Of a stretch of DNA of 16,148 nt, positions 1 to 7,065 are shown piece by piece. The notes beneath the pieces were generated by a model. It had not been told where the DNA came from. It searched no databases and was given only the letters and a program-made list of their open reading frames with translations. The position numbers and the translations under genes are program-made. Positions within the stretch are counted from its first letter, which is position 1, and the number at the start of each line of letters is the position of its first letter. The stretch lies in the NCBI GenBank assembly GCA_937895465.1, contig CALAYY010000176.1, positions 1 to 16,148 of the forward strand. Direction: 5' to 3'. Origin of the DNA: an uncultured Clostridia bacterium. GTDB taxonomy: Bacteria > Bacillota > Clostridia > Christensenellales > DUVY01.

Positions 1-555
1 AAAGGTATTGATAAGGATGTCTTAAAGACTGCACTAGAACAGGCAAGGGTAGGAAGACTGCATATCTTAAGCAAGATGCTTGAGGTTTTACCGGCTCCCA
101 GACCTGAGTTATCAAAATACGCTCCCAAGATTATTTCTTTTGAAATATCCCCTGAAAAAATCGGCGATGTAATCGGAAAGGGCGGCAAGGTAATCAACAA
201 GATAATTGAAGAAACAGGTGTCAAGATTGACATTACGGATGACGGCAAGGTTATGATAGCATCTTCTGATGTTGAACAGGCAGAACTTGCCAAAAATAAG
301 GTTTTGGCAATTACTATTGACCCTGAAGTAGGCTTCCAGTATCAATGCCATATCAACCGCATTTTAGACTTTGGTGCTTTTGCAGAAATCGCACCCGGCA
401 AAGACGGTTTGATTCATATAAGCAAATTAGCCGATCATCGTGTAGAAAAGGTAACTGATGTTGTTAACCTTGGAGATGAAGTTATCGTTGAGGTTATCAA
501 AATTGACAGCGAAAAGGGCAGAATTGACCTTAAGCTTGTTGAAAAATTAGGTTAA
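1..555 (+). CDS. pnp: Polyribonucleotide nucleotidyltransferase, C-terminal part (5' truncated)
   Basis: PNPase degrades RNA 3' to 5' by phosphorolysis in the cytoplasm, often with RNA helicases or RNase partners. The reading frame is open from base 1, so the gene begins upstream; about 184 C-terminal residues are present. The first residues fit the end of the second RNase PH core (ALEQARVGRLHILSKMLEVL, a highly conserved stretch). A KH domain follows with its RNA-binding GxxG loop (IGKGGK, about bases 169-186). An S1 domain fills the rest (about 340-540, with DFGAF and GLIHIS). An ATG at base 76 exists but lies inside the conserved core helix and is not a start. The protein ends just after the S1 domain without the acidic tail some PNPases carry. 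A hairpin terminator follows at once, so pnp is the last gene of its transcript. The identification is secure; only truncation by the window edge limits it. Confidence 0.97.
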   Translation, partial: KGIDKDVLKTALEQARVGRLHILSKMLEVLPAPRPELSKYAPKIISFEISPEKIGDVIGKGGKVINKIIEETGVKIDITDDGKVMIASSDVEQAELAKNKVLAITIDPEVGFQYQCHINRILDFGAFAEIAPGKDGLIHISKLADHRVEKVTDVVNLGDEVIVEVIKIDSEKGRIDLKLVEKLG

Positions 556-564
556 TAAAGTTGT

Positions 565-608
565 GGCAGGGTAAGCTTTTTACCCTGTCTAATAATTTTT
601 TGTTTTTT
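565..608 (+). terminator. Intrinsic terminator of pnp
   Basis: A 10-bp stem with one G.U pair (GGCAGGGTAA, 565-574, with TTACCCTGTC, 580-589) and a short loop is followed by an AT stretch and a T-rich run to about 608. It lies 10 bases after the pnp stop codon and separates pnp from ppdK. Confidence 0.85.
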
Positions 609-689
609 GAAATTACCAGATTATGCTAAATAATTTGGCAAATAATAGTTTTTAAGTTAAAAAATATATAAAAAAAAGAAGGAGTAATT

Positions 690-3320
690 ATGTCACACAA
701 ATACGTTTATCTTTTCTCTGAAGGCAATGGAAAAATGAAAGAGCTTTTGGGCGGCAAAGGTGCTAACCTTGCAGAAATGACCATTTTGGGTCTGCCTGTT
801 CCTCAAGGCTTTACAGTAAGCACAGAGGCTTGCACAAAATATTATGATGACGGCAAAGTCGTTTCTGATGAAGTCGTAAAACAGATTTTTGATGCATTGA
901 GCAAGTTAGAAAAGACAGAAGGAAAGAAATTTGGCGATGTTAAGAATCCCTTGTTGGTTTCAGTAAGAAGCGGTGCTCGTGCATCCATGCCGGGCATGAT
1001 GGATACAATATTAAACCTAGGTCTTAACGATGACACAGTTTTGGGACTCGCTAAGCTTACCAATAATGAAAGATTTGCTTATGATTCATACAGAAGATTT
1101 ATTCAGATGTTTTCTGACGTTGTTATGGAGCAAGAAAAATCCAAGTTTGAAAGAATTTTAAGTCAGATAAAAGAGAAAAAGGGTGCTAAGCTTGATACAG
1201 ACCTTACAGCAGATGACCTAAAAGAAATCGTTGCTTTATTTAAGAAACTGTACAAAGAAGGCATAGGACAGGATTTCCCTCAAGACCCCAAGGTTCAGCT
1301 TATGGAAGCTATAAAAGCAGTATTTAGATCATGGGATAACCCCAGAGCTATAGTTTACCGCCGTATGAACGATATACCTGGTTCATGGGGAACAGCCGTT
1401 AACGTTCAGGCAATGGTATTTGGTAATATGGGCGAAGACAGCGGTACAGGTGTTGCGTTTACCCGTGACCCCTCTACAGGCGAAAACAAGCTGTACGGCG
1501 AATACCTTATGAATGCTCAGGGCGAAGACGTGGTTGCAGGTATTCGTACGCCCAATCCTATTGATGCTTTACAAAAACAAAGTCCCGAATTATATAATCA
1601 GTTTGTAGATATTACCCAAGTTCTTGAAAAGCATTACAAAGATATGCAGGATATGGAATTTACCATTGAAAAAGGTAAGCTTTATATGCTTCAGACCCGT
1701 AACGGAAAAAGAACAGCTAAGGCAGCTTTGAAGATTGCAGTTGACCTTGTTAAAGAAGGCATGATTAATGAAAAAGAAGCACTCCTAAAGATTGACCCTA
1801 AGCAGTTAGATTCATTATTGCACCCTCAGTTTGAAGCATCTGCTTTGAAAAAAGCTAGTGTTATAGCCAAAGGTTTGCCCGCATCTCCTGGAGCTGCAAG
1901 CGGTGCTATAGTGTTTACCGCTGAAAAGGCAGTAGAATGGAAGAAAGAAGGTAAAGCTGTTGTTCTTGTAAGACAGGAAACCAGCCCCGAAGATATCGAA
2001 GGTATGTATGCTTCTGAAGGTATCTTAACAGCTCGCGGCGGTATGACCTCTCACGCTGCTGTTGTTGCTCGCGGTATGGGAACATGCTGTGTGGCAGGCT
2101 GCGGAGAAATCAAAGTTGATGAAGAAAAGCATTTGTTTACAGTAGCAGGAAAAGTATATAAAGAAGGCGATCCCATTTCACTTGACGGAAGCACAGGTTA
2201 TGTTTACGGCGAAGCTATCAAGACCGAGCCTACATCAGTAACAGGTGATTTTGAAACCATTATGGACTGGGCTGACAAGTACCGTGCTCTAAAGATTCGT
2301 ACCAATGCAGATACACCTGCTGATGCTGCTCAAGCTGTTAAGTTTGGCGCAGAAGGTATCGGACTTACCCGTACAGAGCATATGTTCTTTGATGCTGACC
2401 GTATCCCTGCTATGCGTGAAATGATAGTAAGTAATTCTGAAAAAGAAAGAAGAAAGGCTTTGGCAAAAATATTGCCTATGCAGAGAAAGGATTTCAAGGG
2501 TATTTTTGAAGCACTTGAAGGCCGTCCTGCAACAATCAGATTCCTTGATCCGCCGCTTCACGAGTTCTTACCTACTGCTCACGAAGATATCGAAACATTG
2601 GCAAAAGATATGGATTTAACTTATGACGAGCTTAAGAACACTATTGATTCATTGCACGAGTTCAACCCTATGCTTGGTCATAGAGGCTGCCGTCTGAGCG
2701 TAACTTATCCCGAAATTGCCGAAATGCAGACAAGAGCTGTTATCGAAGCTGCTATTGAAGTAAATAAGGAAAAGGGTCTTAATATAGTTCCTGAAATAAT
2801 GATTCCGCTAGTTGGCGATGTAAAAGAATTAGATTATGTCAAGGCAGTAGTTGTCAAGACTGCTGACGAAGTTATCGCTAAAGCTGGCGTTAAACTCGAT
2901 TACCTTGTAGGTACTATGATAGAAGTTCCCCGCGCGGCTATTACCGCTGACAAGATTGCCAAGAGTGCAGAATTCTTCTCATTTGGTACCAATGACTTAA
3001 CACAGATGACTTATGGATTTAGCCGTGACGACGCTGGTAAGTTCTTGGATGATTATTATACCAAGAAGATATTTGAATTTGATCCTTTTGCTAGACTTGA
3101 CCAAGAAGGTGTAGGCGAATTGGTTAAGATGGCTGTAGAAAAAGGAAGATCTGCCCGCCCTGACATTAAGTTGGGAATATGCGGCGAACATGGCGGCGAC
3201 CCTAGCACAATAGAGTTTTGCCATAATGTAGGACTTAGCTATGTATCTTGCTCACCCTTTAGAGTTCCTATTGCAAGACTTGCAGCAGCTCAAGCCAATA
3301 TCAAAAATCCCAGAAAATAA
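690..3320 (+). CDS. ppdK: Pyruvate, phosphate dikinase
   Basis: PPDK reversibly converts pyruvate, ATP and phosphate into phosphoenolpyruvate, AMP and pyrophosphate; in anaerobes it often works in the glycolytic, pyrophosphate-using direction. At 876 residues it matches the usual bacterial length of about 874. Order of domains: ATP-grasp nucleotide-binding region (about 1-340, with GGKGANLAEM near the start), the swivelling phosphohistidine domain (about 385-505) with GGMTSHAAVVARG, and the C-terminal PEP/pyruvate barrel (about 510-870) with SFGTNDLTQMTYGFSRDD and GICGEHGGDP. The phosphorylated His falls at residue 455 and the catalytic Cys at 831, the numbering of the well-studied Clostridium symbiosum enzyme; Thr453, the residue targeted by PPDK regulatory proteins, is also present. 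The start is fixed by GAAGGAG seven bases upstream. No clear sigma-A promoter is seen in 609-680, although a pnp terminator precedes it. The gene is monocistronic, with a terminator right after it. All key residues are intact. Confidence 0.98.
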   Translation: MSHKYVYLFSEGNGKMKELLGGKGANLAEMTILGLPVPQGFTVSTEACTKYYDDGKVVSDEVVKQIFDALSKLEKTEGKKFGDVKNPLLVSVRSGARASMPGMMDTILNLGLNDDTVLGLAKLTNNERFAYDSYRRFIQMFSDVVMEQEKSKFERILSQIKEKKGAKLDTDLTADDLKEIVALFKKLYKEGIGQDFPQDPKVQLMEAIKAVFRSWDNPRAIVYRRMNDIPGSWGTAVNVQAMVFGNMGEDSGTGVAFTRDPSTGENKLYGEYLMNAQGEDVVAGIRTPNPIDALQKQSPELYNQFVDITQVLEKHYKDMQDMEFTIEKGKLYMLQTRNGKRTAKAALKIAVDLVKEGMINEKEALLKIDPKQLDSLLHPQFEASALKKASVIAKGLPASPGAASGAIVFTAEKAVEWKKEGKAVVLVRQETSPEDIEGMYASEGILTARGGMTSHAAVVARGMGTCCVAGCGEIKVDEEKHLFTVAGKVYKEGDPISLDGSTGYVYGEAIKTEPTSVTGDFETIMDWADKYRALKIRTNADTPADAAQAVKFGAEGIGLTRTEHMFFDADRIPAMREMIVSNSEKERRKALAKILPMQRKDFKGIFEALEGRPATIRFLDPPLHEFLPTAHEDIETLAKDMDLTYDELKNTIDSLHEFNPMLGHRGCRLSVTYPEIAEMQTRAVIEAAIEVNKEKGLNIVPEIMIPLVGDVKELDYVKAVVVKTADEVIAKAGVKLDYLVGTMIEVPRAAITADKIAKSAEFFSFGTNDLTQMTYGFSRDDAGKFLDDYYTKKIFEFDPFARLDQEGVGELVKMAVEKGRSARPDIKLGICGEHGGDPSTIEFCHNVGLSYVSCSPFRVPIARLAAAQANIKNPRK

Positions 3321-3342
3321 AAAAGCTAATAAACTTATAAAC

Positions 3343-3373
3343 AAAAGCCCTGTTTTTATAAACAGGGCTTTTG
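3343..3373 (+). terminator. Intrinsic terminator of ppdK
   Basis: A perfect 13-bp stem (AAAAGCCCTGTTT, 3343-3355, with its complement at 3360-3372) encloses a 4-base loop, 22 bases after the ppdK stop. The A/T ends make it usable from either strand, and the right arm supplies the T run. Confidence 0.9.
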
Positions 3374-3437
3374 TGATTTATGCTGTTGTTTAGTTTAAAA
3401 CAATTATTTGAATTAATAACAGCTTTTAAAAAACAAA

Positions 3438-3641
3438 GCCTTCTTTCAAAAGAAGGTGGCATTGCCGTAAGGCAATGACGGATGATTTATTTAACGGAGC
3501 AAGTTAAAAGCGTTATGAAAGGCTATCAAATAAAAAAACTTTATCTAGATGTTATCATTTTCAATTACACTTTATATGACAGTAATAAATTAATCCTCAG
3601 TCGGCTAACGCCGCCAGCTCCTTTTGATAAAGGAGCCTTAA
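3438..3641 (-). repeat. Palindromic hairpin repeat, 5' copy (E4), inverted relative to the 13.4-13.98 kb array
   Basis: About 204 bp. Read on the minus strand it runs TTAA-GGCTCCTTT (end A), an AT-rich centre, then end B finishing at 3438. Each end holds a double hairpin: GGCTCCTTT/AAAGGAGC plus a GC-rich hairpin in end A; CCTTCTT/AAGAAGG plus CATTGCC-GTAA-GGCAATG in end B. The distance from the A hairpin to the B hairpin (3637 to 3477, 160 bp) matches the copies at 13398-13558 and 13627-13786, although the inner sequence has diverged. The end-B loop is 2 bases shorter than in the downstream copies. No transposase or credible coding frame lies inside; a frame crossing it is repeat sequence read by chance. 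It resembles a non-autonomous MITE-like element; that class is an inference. Confidence 0.85.
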
Positions 3642-3680
3642 GCACTTATTATCTAACAGCGTATAGAAAAAAGCTTCTTT
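3642..3680 (-). repeat. Repeat linker shared with the downstream array
   Basis: Next to end A of the 5' repeat copy, this stretch (CACTTATTATCTAACAGCGT and on to a remnant of end B, AAGCTTCTTT) is nearly identical, in inverse orientation, to the linker between repeat units E2 and E3 at 13819-13859. Together with the adjoining A hairpin, about 58 bases are identical between the two loci. The 5' locus therefore looks like a piece cut from a tandem array of the same kind. Confidence 0.75.
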
Positions 3681-3773
3681 CTCTAAAGTTGTGTGGCAAT
3701 TGTTGTACTTGTAAATTATTCAAAAATATATTAATATAAGTTTGAAAAAGATTATTAAATACAAATGGTGAAG

Positions 3774-3813
3774 TACATAACACCTTGGGGTTATATGTAA
3801 GGGGGAAGGTGTT
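3774..3813 (+). promoter_or_regulatory. Possible leader hairpin upstream of the HEPN-motif gene
   Basis: AACACCTT (3779-3786) and AAGGTGTT (3806-3813) form a perfect 8-bp inverted repeat around a 19-base loop. The overlapping pair TACATAAC (3774-3781) and GTTATATGTA (3790-3799) can form an alternative stem with a 2-base bulge; the two share bases and are mutually exclusive. There is no T run, so it is not a simple terminator. It lies 33 bases before the start codon. It could be a regulatory leader, an operator or chance. Confidence 0.3.
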
Positions 3814-3846
3814 GATATAGACTAATTTATTTTAAAAAGGATAAAA

Positions 3847-4638
3847 ATGATAAAAGCAAAATATCTTGAACAAATTGGAAGTTATTTGTTACATCTTGAA
3901 TCATTGATAGAGTCAATTAATCAGCTTAACAATGAGAAAATTTGTTTTGATTCAATAGATAAATATCAAGAAAAAATATACTATCAATGGCGAGAAAAAG
4001 TTATGATGGTAATATATGATTTTTTGCCTATCAAAATAATTAAAAATCCGCTTCCAGAACTAAATATATTAATCAATACTTCTTTATGTGTAAATAATGC
4101 TTTTGATAAGATTTTTAAAACACCTGAAGAAAACATCTTTGCTTTAAATGATTATATGTCTAAAGAGTTGAAAAGTATTTTGAATAATCAATATATAGAA
4201 GTATTTTTCTTTAATTATTTTTTAAGAAATGTTAATTATCATCGGCGACAGAATGTAATTGAAGATAGCATAATAGGTGCTAATGATTCATTAAAATATA
4301 TAATGATTGAACTGATTATTTCTGAAGATAATCATAGGCATCACCTTCTTAGTAAGATGATTGATAATCAATGCCAAATATCTTTATCTGATAATAAAAT
4401 CAAAATTTATAAAGTCGATTTTGACACATTGTCAATTCGATATTCAATAAATATTGATAAAATCAAACAGCTTGTAAATGATATTGCGAATGCTTTTAGA
4501 AAAGGTTTATATAGAATTATTAAAGAAATTAGTTTAATTAATGATGAGTATGCAAAAAGTGAATTTAATGGGATGACAAAAGATGAAGTTATTGAGATAA
4601 TAACAAAATGGATAAAGGATATTCCAAAGGTATTATAA
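3847..4638 (+). CDS. Hypothetical protein with a HEPN-type RNxxxH motif
   Basis: A 263-residue protein I do not recognise with certainty. It looks cytosolic and mostly helical, with no signal peptide or membrane segment. Residues 127-132 read R-N-V-N-Y-H, the RNxxxH form of the Rx4-6H motif that marks HEPN-superfamily ribonucleases, in a predicted helix after an aromatic stretch (FFFNYFL). The overall look recalls the clostridial Cthe_2314-type HEPN proteins, but this is from memory and not tested. The start is supported by AAAAAGGA about 6 bases upstream. The gene is visibly richer in A and T (AAT, ATA and TTT codons throughout) than ppdK or galE beside it, and lies between the hairpin repeat and a shared terminator: an orphan, possibly acquired gene. 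No nucleotidyltransferase (MNT) or other antitoxin-like partner is adjacent. The coding call is fairly sure; the HEPN assignment is tentative. Confidence 0.6.
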   Translation: MIKAKYLEQIGSYLLHLESLIESINQLNNEKICFDSIDKYQEKIYYQWREKVMMVIYDFLPIKIIKNPLPELNILINTSLCVNNAFDKIFKTPEENIFALNDYMSKELKSILNNQYIEVFFFNYFLRNVNYHRRQNVIEDSIIGANDSLKYIMIELIISEDNHRHHLLSKMIDNQCQISLSDNKIKIYKVDFDTLSIRYSINIDKIKQLVNDIANAFRKGLYRIIKEISLINDEYAKSEFNGMTKDEVIEIITKWIKDIPKVL

Positions 4639-4663
4639 AAGCCTTGAGATTATCAAGGCTTTT
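4637..4663. terminator. Bidirectional terminator between convergent genes
   Basis: An 11-bp stem (AAAAGCCTTGA, 4637-4647, with TCAAGGCTTTT, 4653-4663) and a 5-base loop sit between the stop of the plus-strand 3847-4638 gene, which it overlaps by two bases, and the stop of the minus-strand galE. Its A and T arms suit termination in both directions. Confidence 0.8.
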
Positions 4664-4669
4664 AACTTA

Positions 4670-5659
4670 TCATTCCATTCCGTTAGGATTGTTTTTTTGC
4701 CAGTTCCAGCTGTCCTCGCACATCTTTTTTAGGTCATATTGTGCTTCCCAGCCAAGGTCAATTCTTGCTTGTTCGGGGTCAGAAAAGCTAGCGGCTATAT
4801 CGCCAGGACGGCGTTCAACAATTTCGTAGGGGATAGGCGTTCCCACAACTTCAGAAAAAGCACTGACTATATCAAGTACGCTGTAACCTTTGCCTGTGCC
4901 TAGGTTGTATGTTACTACACCAGGACGCACAGCAAGCTTTTTGAGTGCGGCACTATGACCTCGTGCAAGGTCAACCACATGTATATAATCTCTTACTCCT
5001 GTACCGTCATGAGTGGGATAATCATTGCCGTAAACTTTTAGCTGTTCAAGTCTGCCCACAGCAACCTGTGTAATATAAGGCACCAAATTATTGGGGATTC
5101 CGTTGGGGTCTTCGCCTATAAGTCCGCTTTCGTGTGCGCCTATAGGGTTAAAATATCTCAAGATAGCAACATGTTGGTCTCTTAAAATCTGCTCAATAAA
5201 CAGTTTGGTGCTGCCGTAAGGATTGGTAGTAAAAAGTGGTGCATCTTCTTTTATGGGAACAGTCTTGGGTATTCCGTAAACGGTAGCTGATGACGAGAAC
5301 ACTATATTTTTCACGCCGTGGTTTTGCATAACATCCAAAAGGTTTAGCGTGCCTGTAATGTTGTTGTGATAATATTTTAAAGGGACACTTACAGATTCGC
5401 CGACAGCTTTTAATCCTGCAAAATGAATTACATCAGTTATTTGCTCTTTTTTGAATATCTTCTCAAGTCCCTTATAATCAAGCAAATCTTCTTTATAAAA
5501 CCTTATATCAACACCTGTTATTTCTTTTAGGCGTCTTAAGGCTTCTGGCTTAGAATTAGACAAGTTATCCATTATAACTATGTCATAACCTGCATTAATC
5601 AATTCTATTGCGGTATGGCTTCCTATGTAGCCTGTGCCGCCTGTAACCAATACTGACAT
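4670..5659 (-). CDS. galE: UDP-glucose 4-epimerase
   Basis: GalE interconverts UDP-glucose and UDP-galactose using bound NAD, in the Leloir pathway and in supply of sugars for surface polysaccharides. The protein has 329 residues, the usual length. The N-terminal Rossmann NAD site is GGTGYIGSH (7-15). The catalytic Ser lies in SSSATVYG (Ser124), and the YxxxK pair is Tyr148/Lys152 in NPYGSTK. The substrate region carries RYFNPIGAH (168-176) and RRPGDIA (283-289). The residue aligning with the E. coli Tyr299 gatekeeper appears to be Ser291, a small residue often seen in epimerases that also accept UDP-N-acetylhexosamines; this is inference. AAAGGAC sits about 7 bases before the ATG. It is convergent with the HEPN-motif gene and lies 79 bases downstream of the amidase-like gene on the same strand, with a weak candidate promoter between them. 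Confidence 0.96.
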   Translation of the reverse strand: MSVLVTGGTGYIGSHTAIELINAGYDIVIMDNLSNSKPEALRRLKEITGVDIRFYKEDLLDYKGLEKIFKKEQITDVIHFAGLKAVGESVSVPLKYYHNNITGTLNLLDVMQNHGVKNIVFSSSATVYGIPKTVPIKEDAPLFTTNPYGSTKLFIEQILRDQHVAILRYFNPIGAHESGLIGEDPNGIPNNLVPYITQVAVGRLEQLKVYGNDYPTHDGTGVRDYIHVVDLARGHSAALKKLAVRPGVVTYNLGTGKGYSVLDIVSAFSEVVGTPIPYEIVERRPGDIAASFSDPEQARIDLGWEAQYDLKKMCEDSWNWQKNNPNGME

Positions 5660-5691
5660 CTTTTTGTCCTTTATTATTATATTTTAATAAT

Positions 5692-5720
5692 ATGTTACCA
5701 TAAAATGCTATTTGACACAA
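5692..5720 (-). promoter_or_regulatory. Weak candidate promoter for galE
   Basis: On the minus strand TTGTGT (5715-5720) and TAACAT (5692-5697) are 17 bases apart, in the gap between the amidase-like gene and galE. The match to consensus is poor; read-through from the upstream gene is an alternative. Confidence 0.3.
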
Positions 5721-5738
5721 AAGTATTGAGAGTGTTTT

Positions 5739-6221
5739 TTAATATTTTTGTCCGCCGGCTATATGGATATATCTGATTTTCTCATAATTATAGGTGCGTA
5801 AGGGGCGGTCATAAGCATCATTGGTATGAGTAGATATTGTTATTTCTGGATAGATTGAAACCACTAATAAAGAATGTGTAAAGACACCGTCTTTAAAACT
5901 TAGCTGTATTACATCTCCGATTTCGAGTTCGGTATCTTTTACAAGACTGCCCATAGGACCAGAGCCGTTATTCGCTATCAAAAACTTTCCAAAAATGTCT
6001 GCAGCCGTCCATGAAGCTGTGCGGTCAGAAGCATTGTTATAGTACCAACCTGTTATTTTGGTATAATTCATCACATTAATTCCGGCAAAAACGCATTGAG
6101 ATATAAAGTTAGTACAGTCTCCGCCTAGATTGGAATAATCATAATATTTTGGGTTTCTGGAAAAAGCATAATCATAAGCATAATTTACAGCGGCTTGACG
6201 GTTATAAAAAACTTTTTTCAT
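5739..6221 (-). CDS. Putative amidase-domain (Amidase_6-like) protein
   Basis: A 160-residue stand-alone domain that I recognise as the clostridial/bacillar putative amidase family, NlpC/P60-like papain-fold hydrolases thought to cleave amide bonds, probably in cell-wall or spore-related peptides; the true substrate is not known. The hallmark is GGDCTNFISQC, with the presumed nucleophile Cys36. His116 in FTHSLLV and His132 in STHTND are the likely other active-site residues, and YNRQAAVNYAYDYA (6-19) is the family's N-terminal helix. There is no signal peptide or cell-wall anchor, so either the enzyme stays inside or it leaves by an unseen route. The start is forced: a stop lies in frame three codons upstream. 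The ribosome site (GGAT, 9 bases away) is weak. It is divergent from the zinc-ribbon gene, and galE follows on the same strand. Confidence 0.8.
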   Translation of the reverse strand: MKKVFYNRQAAVNYAYDYAFSRNPKYYDYSNLGGDCTNFISQCVFAGINVMNYTKITGWYYNNASDRTASWTAADIFGKFLIANNGSGPMGSLVKDTELEIGDVIQLSFKDGVFTHSLLVVSIYPEITISTHTNDAYDRPLRTYNYEKIRYIHIAGGQKY

Positions 6222-6262
6222 CGATTTTTAATCCATTCTTAATCTTATTTTAAATTTAATAC

Positions 6263-6291
6263 TTGTCAACGGCATATTAATACAATATAAT
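6263..6291 (+). promoter_or_regulatory. Sigma-A promoter of the zinc-ribbon/TM2 gene
   Basis: TTGTCA (6263-6268) and TATAAT (6286-6291) are exactly 17 bases apart. Transcription would begin near 6298, which rules out an ATG at 6294 as the start and fits translation from 6321. Confidence 0.8.
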
Positions 6292-6320
6292 ATATGTATA
6301 AAAACATTATGGAGTTTATC

Positions 6321-6857
6321 ATGGCATTTGAAGCGTTAAGATGTCCTAACTGCGGAGCACCATTAGAGAATAATCAAAAATTTTGTGACCATTGCGGAAT
6401 AGGTCTAAAATCAACTGATCCCGAAAATAAGGAAAAACAGCGCGGCATCAATATATCTATTGATGGAAAAGATAAAACATACAACTATGGAATATCTTTT
6501 GATTCAGCGCCCAATTATAACACCAGTGGGCAAGATGCTCCAAAAGACCAAAAAGAAGGTTATAATTATAACTATAACTACACGTATGGCAATGTTAACA
6601 ATAAAAAGGCTGATAATAGTTGCTGCGGCAATAAAACCGCTTCATCTTTGTCAAAAGAAGTTGCACTTATTCTTGCTGTTGTGTCCCTGTTTTTTGTAGG
6701 CGGTATTGCAATTCACAAAATATATCTCAAAAAATTCGGCGATTTTGTTTTGTCATTAATTTTCTGCTGGACGTTTATCCCTGCCATTGTTTGCCTGTTT
6801 AATGTCATATCCCTTGCAACTATGAGTAAAGATGATTTTGCTAAAAAATATTATTAA
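6321..6857 (+). CDS. Zinc-ribbon and TM2-like domain membrane protein
   Basis: A 178-residue protein in three parts. An N-terminal zinc ribbon (CPNCG at 8-12, CDHCG at 22-26) has four metal-binding cysteines. A low-complexity linker includes an alternating Tyr-Asn run (81-87) and a Cys-Cys pair (101-102). A C-terminal two-helix membrane domain (about 113-132 and 141-164), with GGIAIHKIYLKKFG between the helices, resembles the TM2 domain family, whose role is unclear. The start at 6321 is chosen over in-frame ATGs at 6294 and 6309 because GGAG sits 6 bases before it and the promoter places the mRNA start near 6298. The order zinc ribbon-linker-membrane hairpin is common in uncharacterised Bacillota proteins and may sense or scaffold at the membrane; I infer no specific function. 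It is a single-gene transcript with its own promoter and terminator. Confidence 0.85.
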   Translation: MAFEALRCPNCGAPLENNQKFCDHCGIGLKSTDPENKEKQRGINISIDGKDKTYNYGISFDSAPNYNTSGQDAPKDQKEGYNYNYNYTYGNVNNKKADNSCCGNKTASSLSKEVALILAVVSLFFVGGIAIHKIYLKKFGDFVLSLIFCWTFIPAIVCLFNVISLATMSKDDFAKKYY

Positions 6858-6879
6858 ATATTATTAAGAGAGAATTTTT

Positions 6880-6907
6880 AAAGAGAGCAAAACCGCTCTC
6901 TTTTTTA
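6880..6907 (+). terminator. Terminator of the zinc-ribbon/TM2 gene
   Basis: A 9-bp stem (AAAGAGAGC, 6880-6888, with GCTCTCTTT, 6895-6903) with loop AAAACC is followed by a T run, 22 bases after the stop codon. Confidence 0.9.
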
Positions 6908-7001
6908 TTGGTTAATATTTTTTTGATAAGCTAATAAATCACACAATACAACAATTTATTTCAACATATGTTATTAAAAAGATAAATTATGCAATTTCTA
7001 T

Positions 7002-7029
7002 TTGGTTTCTTCTTATTAAGTGCTATAAT
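7002..7029 (+). promoter_or_regulatory. Promoter of the Gfo/Idh/MocA-type gene
   Basis: TTGGTT (7002-7007), a 16-base spacer and TATAAT (7024-7029) with an extended -10 TGC just before it. The leader to the GTG start would be about 30 bases. Confidence 0.65.
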
Positions 7030-7065
7030 TTATACGAAAAAAATATAAATAAGGCGGTAGGGAAG

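Noticed and set aside
641..689. Clear sigma-A promoter for ppdK
   Set aside because: TTGGCA at 635-640 has no -10 box at a suitable distance (only TAAAAA, or TATATA 24 bases away), so no promoter is claimed.
3482..3739. 85-residue plus-strand frame over the 5' repeat
   Set aside because: It lies almost wholly within the palindromic repeat and its linker, has no ribosome site, and changes with the repeat's hairpins.
5712..5740. Plus-strand TTGACA near 5712 as a promoter
   Set aside because: No matching -10 box and no plus-strand gene downstream; it falls in the gap and end of minus-strand genes.
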